DNA from: CANGYM01 sp044372405
Lineage (GTDB): Bacteria; Pseudomonadota; Alphaproteobacteria; JAJTHO01; CANGYM01
NCBI GenBank assembly: GCA_044372405.1
Contig: JBILRW010000009.1
Span: 1-49,766 of the forward strand
Direction of reading: 5' to 3'
Length of the DNA stretch: 49,766 nt
Shown: positions 25,244 to 33,117 of the stretch, piece by piece
How the letters are laid out: every line of letters begins with the position of its first letter
Numbering within the stretch: position 1 is the stretch's first letter
Program-made: the position numbers and the translations under genes
The notes under the pieces: model-generated
What the model was told of the DNA's origin: nothing
The model's database searches: none
Seen by the model: only the letters and a program-made list of their open reading frames with translations

Positions 25244-26587
25244 CTATCCTTTCGGAAAGCCCAGGGATCGTCCCATCTGTCGCAATTGATGTTTGTTCAT
25301 GCGACCGAGAGATTTCATCATCTGCGACATTTGCAGGTGTTGTTTCAGCAGCAGATTCACGTCCTGCACCGTGCGCCCGGCACCCTTAGCAATGCGGATT
25401 TTGCGCGATGCGTTCAGCAATTTGGGATCCCGCCGCTCCTTGGGGGTCATGGAACAAATAATGGCCTCAACCTGGCGCATTTTTTGGGTGGCTTCATCGT
25501 TGTTGATTTGCTCCTTAATCTGCCCCATCCCCGGAATCATGCCGAGCAAACTGCCAATAGAGCCCATATTGCGCATTTGCCGCATCTGGGACAGCATATC
25601 GTTAAAATCAAACTGGCCCCGGCGGAGTTTTTTTTCCAGGTCTTTGGCTTCTTTTTCGGAAACCACCGATTGGGCCTTTTCCACCAGGGACACCACGTCC
25701 CCCATGCCCAAAATGCGCCCGGCCAGGCGATCCGGGAAAAACGGGGTCAGGTCAGATATTTTTTCGCCGGTGCCCAAAAACGCAATGGGGCACGACGTCG
25801 CCGCCCGCAGCGATAACGCCGCCCCGCCCCGGGCATCACTGTCCATCCGGCTGAGCATGAGCGACGTCAGCGGCACAGCCTTGGCAAAGGCCTCCGCCAC
25901 GCCCAGGGCATCCTGCCCCGTCATGGCATCCATCACCAGGATAATTTCGGCGGGTTTGGACAGGGCGACAATCTCTTTGAGTTCCGCCATTAAGGCATCG
26001 TCCAGGTGCAACCGACCGGCGGTATCAATACCCAAAACATCATAGGCCATGGCGGCCTGCAGGGCGCGTTTGGCGATATTTAGGGGTTTTTCATTGTCGA
26101 TGATGGGCAGGGTATCAACGCCCGCTTGCTGGCCCAAAATCGCCAGCTGTTCCCGCGCCGCCGGACGATAAATATCGGTGGAGGCCAGCAGCACATTTTT
26201 GTTATTTTTGGTTTTTAGAAAGTGGGAAATCTTCGCCGCCCCCGTGGTTTTTCCCGATCCCTGAAGGCCCGCAAACAAAATCACCGCCGGTTTTTGTTTG
26301 TCCACATTCAGGGTATACCCTTGGTTACCCAGCATTTTAATCAGATGATCATGGACAATTTTAACAATCAGCTGATCCGGGGACAGGCTGTTCATCAGGT
26401 TTTGGCCCACGGCATCGGCCTTCACATCGGCCAGGAAGCTGCGGGTTAGGGGCAGGGACACATCGGCCTCAAGCAGCGCCACGCGAATATCGCGCAGCAC
26501 CTGGTCCAGATCTTCTTCGCGCAGGACCCCGCGGCCCCGTAAAGAGCGAAAAATCCCCGTCATCCGTGCGGATAAAGAATCAAACAC
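25244..26587 (-). CDS. ffh: Signal recognition particle GTPase Ffh
   Basis: 447 residues from GTG 26587, which gives the expected FDSLSARMTG N-terminus with AGGGA 7 nt upstream; an ATG at 26608 would add seven unneeded residues. Ffh with SRP RNA delivers nascent inner-membrane proteins to FtsY. N domain about 1-85, G domain with P-loop GLQGSGKTTG, DTAGR and TGQDA motifs, and a methionine-rich M domain (SLLGMIPGMGQ, LGRMNKHQLRQMGRSLG) that binds the RNA and signal sequence. Operon with rpsP. Confidence 0.97.
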   Translation of the reverse strand: MFDSLSARMTGIFRSLRGRGVLREEDLDQVLRDIRVALLEADVSLPLTRSFLADVKADAVGQNLMNSLSPDQLIVKIVHDHLIKMLGNQGYTLNVDKQKPAVILFAGLQGSGKTTGAAKISHFLKTKNNKNVLLASTDIYRPAAREQLAILGQQAGVDTLPIIDNEKPLNIAKRALQAAMAYDVLGIDTAGRLHLDDALMAELKEIVALSKPAEIILVMDAMTGQDALGVAEAFAKAVPLTSLMLSRMDSDARGGAALSLRAATSCPIAFLGTGEKISDLTPFFPDRLAGRILGMGDVVSLVEKAQSVVSEKEAKDLEKKLRRGQFDFNDMLSQMRQMRNMGSIGSLLGMIPGMGQIKEQINNDEATQKMRQVEAIICSMTPKERRDPKLLNASRKIRIAKGAGRTVQDVNLLLKQHLQMSQMMKSLGRMNKHQLRQMGRSLGFPKG

Positions 26588-27129
26588 GCAAACATCCCTA
26601 AAAAACAAACCACGAAAAAACCGCCCGTGAGCGAACCCTCGCCGACGGACGTTTCCTAAGATGGGTGGGACTTTAGCATATCTTCAAATGGCTGGCTAAT
26701 GGTTTTTGGGGTGGTTTTTTAAAATCTAAAACCTCTGTTTTTTCAATGACATCAATAAAAGTGAGAAGCGCGCCTCTGCTTTTGATCAAGGATCAGTTCA
26801 CGGGGGCTCTTGATCACGCCCCCCTTGGTAAACGCCCCCCGGGCGGGGAGGCTAAGCACCCTGGGCAGTGCCACGGGCAACGCTGTATCGTTTCGTCTCG
26901 CTGCCCACCGACGGGCTGTTTGCCTTTAGGGTCAGCCTGCACCCTTCGTTTCCTTATTTCAGAAACAGTGAGGGGGACCGGTCACCCCCTCTGCCATGGC
27001 AAGAAACATCAAAAAAATCTATGTCGACAAGGGTTTATCCTGTTGTTTCTATGGTTTAAGGATAAAAAACATGGATAGAAAAGTCAAGGGGTTGTCAAGA
27101 AAAATTTTTTCAAAAAAAATCAATAGTAA
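26588..27129. other. Long non-coding region beside ffh
   Basis: This 542-bp gap has no convincing gene on either strand. 26588-26760 should hold the ffh promoter. 26802-26991 is GC-rich and strongly structured (separate entry). 27060-27129 is AT-rich and leads to the 3' end of the KAP-like gene. Confidence 0.6.
26802..26991. ncRNA. Candidate structured RNA, unidentified
   Basis: A GC-rich block in AT-rich surroundings with nested complementarity. A hairpin GGGGGC/GCCCCC begins at 26802. A long-range stem AGGCT...ACCCT (26849-26853, 26858-26862) pairs with AGGGT...AGCCT (26928-26932, 26934-26938). Inside it GGGCAG can pair with CTGCCC. Then come a GTTTC/GAAAC hairpin and the stem GAGGGGG/CCCCCTC (26970-26991). 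Strand cannot be decided. A 6S-like RNA is possible from the bulged-rod layout; SRP RNA is unlikely because the GGAAG loop motif is missing. Confidence 0.35.
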
Positions 27130-28940
27130 TCAAAGATTTCCGTCTTTTGATTGTGGGATGTTAAATTTTTCTATTCTCATTTCATTTAATTTGGACTCCC
27201 CCGCGATTTTTTGGAGTGCTTTTTCGACATTATTACGAACGTGTGTTATTCCATCTTCTGCTGTGTATGGATACTGAAGGGCCTTTTCAATCCAGCGACC
27301 CAAGTGGGGTCCATTTTCAGTTTTGAAGACATCATAATAAGCTTCAGCACTGGCTTCTTGTAGTGCCTTCATGCCTTCAGAAGAGAGAGCGTTTTCAGCA
27401 TTTTCTTCCAAATCTTCGCGCAGGGATTTCTTAGGTTTTAATTCCTGGTATCTTTTTCTGATCGCCTTGATAAATTTTTCGTCTCTTGGTCTCGAAAAAT
27501 TATGGAGGGCATCTATATTGAAAAATTCGTGGGTAAAAGACGGCTCAGTAACGCATTGTGTGATCAAATCATCGGCTTTATCATCATGTTCAAGGGGCCG
27601 TAGTTTGCAAATTGTTGCATCAATGTCGCCAATAGATATTGATTTCATGCACTTTTTACAGGATTCATAAATGCTCTCTACCACTTCCTGTTTATTATGA
27701 TTGAAACTATCATGAAAAATACGCCATGATTCATAAAAATATTCTTTTGTTGCATTATCGACAACGGCTTGATTATGGGCTGTAAGAAGCGTTTTCAAGG
27801 CATCTTCATCAAAATACCCTCTTTGAACAGCGTTGATGATTTCCTTGTCGAGATCATCTGCGTATTGATGCCCATATTTTTGTAAAAAAGTATGCCGAAT
27901 ATACTCAGGTTCGTTTTTCTTTTCCTTATCATAATTATAGTATAGAGTTGGGTTATACTTCTTGATAAAGTCTATTGTTGGAACCTGCTTTCTTGAGGAT
28001 GCCCCGTATTCTGAAAGGCCGGCAAGGGCCAACATTCGCAGGGGAGATTCCATCGCTTTTGCATCAAATTCATTCCCCTTGAATACTTTCATAAACTTTT
28101 CGGACAAGAGCTTTATCTTGCTGATTATTCTTATGTTTTTAATTTTCAGGTCGCGGCATGCCGTTTTAATAATCTCTTGATCATGACTTACGCAAATTGG
28201 CCGCCCAAGTGTCATCCCCGCGCAAGCGGGGATCCCCAAGCCATTAAAAAAAATGGATTTCCACTTTCGTAGGAATGACACAATGGACGTTTTGCGTAAG
28301 TCCTGTTGATAATCTTGAAAATAATTTTCACCAAAGGCAATCTTACCAATATCCTCAACAGAGGGTTCAAAATTTATGTCTACGTCGATGACTTTTTCTT
28401 TTAGCTCATCAAATTCTTCTTTGAATTCTTCCAGTTTTTCATCATTTAAAATTAAGACAACCTTGCACTTTTTTTGTTCCTTCAGATGAGAAATAAGCCC
28501 CATAACGTCTTTAGGAGAAAGATTCTTTCCCCGTCGTTCGAGGTCATCAATACAATAATTGTGTCGCTAGGTAGGGATGTGATAACAACTTTTAATGTTG
28601 AATTGCCAACTCCAACCAAGGATAAAGCATCTTCAAAGGGTTTATGGTTTTTTGCAACCAAAGTTTGCACATGCTTCCAGACTTTCCACCAGTTGTGTTT
28701 TGTAATTTTGTGATTTTGACAAATGGCCAATTTAAGGGCATCAAGGGTATCTATGCCAAAGAGGGAAACCTTTAAATAATGCGGCAAGGCTATTGTTTTT
28801 TCTTCAAGGTTTTTCTTATAAGCCTCATCCCATGCATATGTTTTGCCCACACCCCAAGGGCCACGAATGCATAGAACTTCGGGCGTTTCTGATTTCAGAA
28901 ACTCTTTAATTTGCTCGTTCAAAATATCCAATGACGACAT
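27130..28940 (-). pseudogene. KAP-like P-loop NTPase, frameshifted and carrying an in-frame repeat
   Basis: Two overlapping frames make one gene. The first, from ATG 28940 (AAGGGG site upstream) to a stop at 28482, holds Walker A GPWGVGKT. At about 28551 it leaves the homologous frame: the other frame continues IDDLERRGKNLSPKDV, a Walker B as in KAP-type NTPases, and runs to 27130. Loss of one base within ATTATTGTATTGATGA explains the break. The joined protein would be about 600 residues, with a helical C-terminal half of unknown role. Within the second frame, 43 codons (28177-28305 region) come from an inserted palindromic element. KAP-type NTPases are membrane-linked ATPases, often phage-defence related; no transmembrane pair is obvious here. 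A sequencing error or programmed frameshift are the alternatives to a broken gene. Confidence 0.7.
28182..28305. repeat. Nested palindromic element, copy 2, with 5-bp target duplication
   Basis: 124 bp bounded by CATGACTTACGCAAA and TTTGCGTAAGTCCTG, flanked on both sides by TTGAT (28177-28181 and 28306-28310), a clear target-site duplication. The core differs from copies 1 and 3: GTGTCATCCCCGCGCAAG... ending GGAATGACAC. Element plus duplication is 129 bp, exactly 43 codons, and contains no stop in the interrupted gene's frame. Confidence 0.88.
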
Positions 28941-28950
28941 CAATATCCCC

Positions 28951-30621
28951 TTATTGAACCCCATAATCCCGCACCCATCCCCACCCCTCTTCCCCCAAGA
29001 GATCACGGTCGATCAGGGTCAATTCAAAGGGAGCGCGGGTCAGGGTTTCAAAGCCCAGCAGGGGAATCTCGGCGCCCTCTGGTGGGGGCAGGTCATCCCG
29101 CACCAGCAGCAGATTTTCCAGACGAATCCCAAACGCGCCGGGGCGGTAATAGCCGGGTTCGTTGGACAGAATCATGCCGGGCTGCAGGGGCGTGGTGTGG
29201 TAACGTCTGCTGATGCCGCAGGGCCCCTCGTGCACGGACAGGAACGCGCCGACGCCGTGGCCCGTGCCGTGGCGATAATCCAGGCCCGCCCGCCACAGAG
29301 CATCTCGGGCCAAACTATCCAGCTGCGCCCCCGTTGTGCCCACGGGAAAACGGGCCGTGGCCAGGCGGATGTGACCGATCAGGACCAGGGTGTAGAGGCG
29401 CTTGATCTCATCCGGCGGCGGGTTTTTGCCCACCCACACGGTGCGGGTGATGTCCGTGGTGCCGTCGTGATATTGGGCGCCGCTGTCAATCAGGACCAAC
29501 TCCCCCCCCGGATTCAGCGTGCGGCAACTTTCGGGGCTGGCCCGATAATGAATAATCGCGCCATTGGGTCCGGCCCCGGCGATGGTGGAAAAGCTGAGGT
29601 CGTGAAAAAGATCCTCTTTCCGGCGTTCAGCCAAAAAGTGATTTTCGATGTCGATTTCTGTGATGGGGTGGGGGGCCGTTTTCAGCCACGCCAGCGCCCG
29701 CGTCACAGCGGCGCCATCCCGCTGGTGGGCCGCCCGCATGCCGTTTTGTTCCGCTGGATTTTTGATGGCTTTGGGGAGTTGACAGGGGTTGGGAAAACTT
29801 TTTTTATTTTTCAAAGCCTGAGACAACGCCAATGGGCATTCCGTATCATCATAGAGCGTCAGTTCGGCGCGGGTTTTCAGGGTTTCAAGAATCTGCGATG
29901 GTGCTCTAATCTCCAGCCCAGGCCGATGTTTCAAAATAGCTTCAGGGATTTTTGCGGGGTCGGTAAACAGGATCATATCGCTCAAGCCCACCCATAAATA
30001 GGCCAGCAGCAACGGCGTATAGGGGATATCGCCGCCCCGCAGGTTCAGCAGCCAGCAGACACTGGCGGGATCGGTGATGAGCAAGCATCCTGCGCCTTGA
30101 TCCTGAAGGGTTTTTCGCATCTGGGTGATTTTGTCAGACCACGGACGACCCGCGTAACTGTCCGGGTGAATCCAGGCGGGGTTGACGGGGGGGGCGGGAC
30201 GGTTTTGCCACAGAGTATCGATGGGATTGGCCTTTACCGGAACAAACGTGACCAGGGGACAGGCCGTTTGCCACGTTTTTATTTGTTTTTCTGTGTGTAG
30301 CCAGGGATCAAAGCCCATGGTTTTTTGCGCGGCGTGGGTATTCAGCCAACGCGTGGCCGGCGAATCCGGGATCAGATGGACGGTGTAATCGCTTGAGACT
30401 TCCCCCGCCGCCTGGGTGATATAGCGTCCATCCACGAATAGGGCGGCGGTATCCTCCAGGATAATGGCTGTTCCCGCTGAGCCCGTAAATCCCGTTAACC
30501 ACGCCAACCGTTCCTGATCCGGCGATAAGTATTCATTTTGATACGCATCGGTGCGGGGCACGAAAAACCCGTCAAGATTTTGTTGTTTCAAAAGGTTCCG
30601 TAAATCACTTAGCCGCGCCAT
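28951..30621 (-). CDS. Xaa-Pro aminopeptidase, M24B family
   Basis: 556 residues from ATG 30621 (MARLSDLRNLL); the frame extends upstream, but that part lies within the preceding gene and is not protein-like. Removes N-terminal residues that precede proline from peptides. It has the three-domain layout of eukaryotic-type aminopeptidase P: two creatinase-like N-terminal domains, then the pita-bread catalytic domain. Metal ligands are visible in LIDSGAQYHDGTTDITR (two Asp), GHGVG (His), and the later EPGYY and ENLLLV glutamates. It overlaps the end of the AEC transporter gene by 13 bp. Cytoplasmic; no signal peptide. Confidence 0.92.
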   Translation of the reverse strand: MARLSDLRNLLKQQNLDGFFVPRTDAYQNEYLSPDQERLAWLTGFTGSAGTAIILEDTAALFVDGRYITQAAGEVSSDYTVHLIPDSPATRWLNTHAAQKTMGFDPWLHTEKQIKTWQTACPLVTFVPVKANPIDTLWQNRPAPPVNPAWIHPDSYAGRPWSDKITQMRKTLQDQGAGCLLITDPASVCWLLNLRGGDIPYTPLLLAYLWVGLSDMILFTDPAKIPEAILKHRPGLEIRAPSQILETLKTRAELTLYDDTECPLALSQALKNKKSFPNPCQLPKAIKNPAEQNGMRAAHQRDGAAVTRALAWLKTAPHPITEIDIENHFLAERRKEDLFHDLSFSTIAGAGPNGAIIHYRASPESCRTLNPGGELVLIDSGAQYHDGTTDITRTVWVGKNPPPDEIKRLYTLVLIGHIRLATARFPVGTTGAQLDSLARDALWRAGLDYRHGTGHGVGAFLSVHEGPCGISRRYHTTPLQPGMILSNEPGYYRPGAFGIRLENLLLVRDDLPPPEGAEIPLLGFETLTRAPFELTLIDRDLLGEEGWGWVRDYGVQ

Positions 30622-31538
30622 ACCATCATCCCATACATCCAAAGCGTCATGGTCAGTGCCGAGGCCAACGTCATCACCGCCGAAATGCTGGCCATGGCAT
30701 CGGCGTCGGCCTTCATTTGTTTGGACAAAATATAACAGGACGTGGCGCACGGCGTGGCGGCGAAAATCATCAAAACCTGCCACCAGGGGGACGGCAAATC
30801 ATAAAACAGCATCAACACCAAAATCAGCGCGGGAAAAACAATCAGCTTTACAACGCAGCTGCCCACAACGGCTTTCCAGGTCTGTTTGACGTGCCTTAAG
30901 GACAGCGCGGCGCCAATGCCCAAAACCCCGGCGGGCAGGGCGCCCGAGGCCAGGGCCCCAATTAAACTTTTTCCCATGGGAAAGGCTATGGGAATCAGGG
31001 GCGCGATAAACCCCGCAATTGTCGCCAAAACCAAAGGGTTTAACACGGTTTGACGTGTGACGCGTTTCAGGGAAAAAGCACGCTCGTCCGCATAATGGGC
31101 CATAACCGCCAGGGTTAAAAAATTCGCCAGCGGAATGGCCACCAACACGATAACCCCGTAGGCATTCACCCCCGTTGCCCCAAACAAAGCCGCCACCAGG
31201 GACAGGCCGATATAATTGTTAAACCGAATGCTGCCCTGAAAAAAGGAGGCAAAGGTTTTGTTTTCCAGGCGCAAAACCTCCCGCCCCACAAAAAAGGCCA
31301 CCAGGGTCACGGCGGTGAAGATCAACAAAATAATAATGACGGCGGTTTTTAAAACGCGCCCATCGGCCAAGGGTTGACCGGCAAAGCTGTGAAACAAGAG
31401 CGCGGGCAGGAAAACGTAATAGGTCAGGCGCTCCAACCCCTCCCACCCCGATTTTGGGATAAAGGCATAATGTTTCAGGCCATGTCCCAGCAGGATCAGC
31501 ATAAAAACCGGCAAAACAGCATTCAGGACATTCATCAT
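30609..31538 (-). CDS. AEC family transporter (auxin efflux carrier-like permease)
   Basis: 309 residues from ATG 31538, where ATGATGA overlaps the stop of the upstream SDR gene; an earlier start would give an improbable N-terminus. About ten hydrophobic segments run the whole length in two halves, the AEC pattern, beginning LNAVLPVFMLILLGHGL. Conserved features include NYIGLSL after FFQGSIRFN, and a C-terminal ATPCATSCYILSKQM segment. Bacterial AEC proteins export or import organic acids such as malate or malonate; the substrate here is unknown. Middle gene of an SDR-AEC-M24 run with overlapping ends. Confidence 0.88.
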   Translation of the reverse strand: MMNVLNAVLPVFMLILLGHGLKHYAFIPKSGWEGLERLTYYVFLPALLFHSFAGQPLADGRVLKTAVIIILLIFTAVTLVAFFVGREVLRLENKTFASFFQGSIRFNNYIGLSLVAALFGATGVNAYGVIVLVAIPLANFLTLAVMAHYADERAFSLKRVTRQTVLNPLVLATIAGFIAPLIPIAFPMGKSLIGALASGALPAGVLGIGAALSLRHVKQTWKAVVGSCVVKLIVFPALILVLMLFYDLPSPWWQVLMIFAATPCATSCYILSKQMKADADAMASISAVMTLASALTMTLWMYGMMVWRG

Positions 31539-32314
31539 TCGGCAGATAAGCCCTTTTTTCGGGGCAGGCGATTCAGCAAACCGTCCACCCACGACGCGGG
31601 CAACACCATCAGCAGCCACACCAAAAACGTCATTGGCCAGGGAAAAGACAAACGCGCCGGGCGTTTCAGCAGGCGGTCTTTGATAAACGACGCGGCTTTT
31701 TCGGCGGACCACATCAGCGGCATAGCAAAGTCATTAACGTCTGTCATGGGGGTTTGGATATAGCCCGGGCAGACGGTGGTGACAGAAACTCCGTCGGGAA
31801 AGAGCAAACCCCGCAGGGATTCCCCGTAACTTTTCACGGCGGCTTTGCTGGCACAATACGCCGGGGCGCCGGGAAAGCCCCGATATCCGGCCAGGGAACT
31901 GATGATGGCAATGTGGCCGGAACGGGCCGTTTTCAGGGCCGGCAGGAAAGGTTCCACCGTGTAAAAAACGCCCAGGATGTTTGTATAGACCATGGCCTCC
32001 ATGTGTTCCAGACGCTCGGATCCCTCCGCCGTTCCCCCGGAAATACCGGCGTTGGCAATGATCAGATCAGGGGTGCCGTGGGTTAACACATCGGCGGCCC
32101 AGGCCTGCATCAGGCCCTTTTTGGTGACATCGAGAACGCTGGTGTGGACCGTGGCACCCTGGGTGCGGCAAGCATCAGCGACGGACTGTAAGCGCGTGGG
32201 GTGCCGCCCCGTTAAAAACAGCGTGATCCCAGAATGGGCATAGACAAGAGCCAACGCGGCCCCCAGGCCACTGCTGGCCCCTGTGATACAAATGGTTTTG
32301 GGTGGTTTTTTCAT
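31535..32314 (-). CDS. Short-chain dehydrogenase/reductase
   Basis: 259 residues from ATG 32314 (MKKPPKTICITG). NAD(P)-dependent oxidoreductase of unknown substrate. Cofactor motif TGASSGLG (about 9-16), NAG at the end of strand four (IIANAGISGG), the catalytic serine in IISSLAGYRG, and YCASK as the YxxxK motif. The C-terminal hydrophobic segment (PMTFLVWLLMVLP) could tether it to the membrane. It overlaps the AEC permease gene by 4 nt. It starts divergently from gmk, with about 60 bp between. Confidence 0.92.
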   Translation of the reverse strand: MKKPPKTICITGASSGLGAALALVYAHSGITLFLTGRHPTRLQSVADACRTQGATVHTSVLDVTKKGLMQAWAADVLTHGTPDLIIANAGISGGTAEGSERLEHMEAMVYTNILGVFYTVEPFLPALKTARSGHIAIISSLAGYRGFPGAPAYCASKAAVKSYGESLRGLLFPDGVSVTTVCPGYIQTPMTDVNDFAMPLMWSAEKAASFIKDRLLKRPARLSFPWPMTFLVWLLMVLPASWVDGLLNRLPRKKGLSAE

Positions 32315-32375
32315 TTGATTTACGGCACAATGCCCTTCATAACAGGTCAAGTCAACGCCAGTATTCTATCGCCAA

Positions 32376-33011
32376 ATGACGGACGGACGCAATACGCACA
32401 ATCGCGGTTTGATTTTGATTTTGTCTTCGCCGTCCGGTGCGGGCAAAACGACCCTGTCGCGGCTGCTGCTGCAGCGGCATCCCCAGTTGACGCTGTCCAT
32501 ATCGGCCACAACGCGGCCCCAACGGCCCGGGGAAGTGGACGGCAAAGATTATCACTTCGTCACCAAAAAAGCCTTTGACGCCATGATCCAAAATCAGGCC
32601 CTGATGGAATACGCCAGCGTTTTTGGCAATCATTACGGCACACCCCGCGCCCCTGTGGAGGACGCCCTGGACGCCGGCCATGATATGCTGTTTGATATTG
32701 ACTGGCAGGGGGCGCAGCAAATTAAACTCTCGGCGCGGAAGGACATGGTCAGTGTTTTTATCCTGCCGCCCAGCATTGAGGAGCTGAACCGCCGCCTGGT
32801 GGCCCGTCAAACCGATGACATGGGCGTCATTCAAAAACGCATGGACGGCGCCCGCCAGGAAATCAGCCATTGGGCCGAATACGATTACGTCATTATCAAT
32901 CAAGACATCCACCAAAGCCTGGACCAAATCAGCGCCATTATGACGGCGGAAAAACTGCGCCGCAGCCGCCAGACGCACCTGCCGGATTTTATTCGGGGGT
33001 TGCAGGGATAG
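32376..33011 (+). CDS. gmk: Guanylate kinase
   Basis: 211 residues. Phosphorylates GMP and dGMP with ATP in nucleotide synthesis and salvage, in the cytoplasm. P-loop SSPSGAGKTT near 17-26, SISATTRPQRPGEVDGKDY for GMP binding, and FDIDWQGAQQI near 108-118 are standard. The ATG at 32376 has no strong ribosome binding site. It also supplies GDP for (p)ppGpp metabolism, but no linkage to rsh is implied here. Confidence 0.96.
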   Translation: MTDGRNTHNRGLILILSSPSGAGKTTLSRLLLQRHPQLTLSISATTRPQRPGEVDGKDYHFVTKKAFDAMIQNQALMEYASVFGNHYGTPRAPVEDALDAGHDMLFDIDWQGAQQIKLSARKDMVSVFILPPSIEELNRRLVARQTDDMGVIQKRMDGARQEISHWAEYDYVIINQDIHQSLDQISAIMTAEKLRRSRQTHLPDFIRGLQG

Positions 33012-33024
33012 GGGAAAATAAAAC

Positions 33025-33101
33025 TGGTCGGGGTGGAGAGATTCGAACTCCCGGCCCCTTGGACCCAAACCAAGTGCGCTACCAGACTGCGCTACACCCC
33101 G
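33025..33101 (-). tRNA. tRNA-Pro (anticodon UGG)
   Basis: 77 nt. The acceptor CGGGGTG pairs with CACCCCG, followed by an encoded ACCA end. The anticodon stem CTTGG/CCAAG encloses TTTGGGT, giving UGG, which reads CCA and wobble CCN codons. The D arm (GCGCAGTCTGGTAGCGC) and T arm (GTTCGAATC) are normal. Confidence 0.97.
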
Positions 33102-33117
33102 AAACCAGAGGTTTCTT

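Noticed and set aside
26802..26991. SRP (4.5S) RNA, suggested by proximity to ffh
   Set aside because: The conserved GGAAG tetraloop region and its asymmetric loop were not found on either strand.
26746..27078. Plus-strand frame of 110 residues beside ffh
   Set aside because: Composition is not protein-like and it covers the structured GC-rich block.
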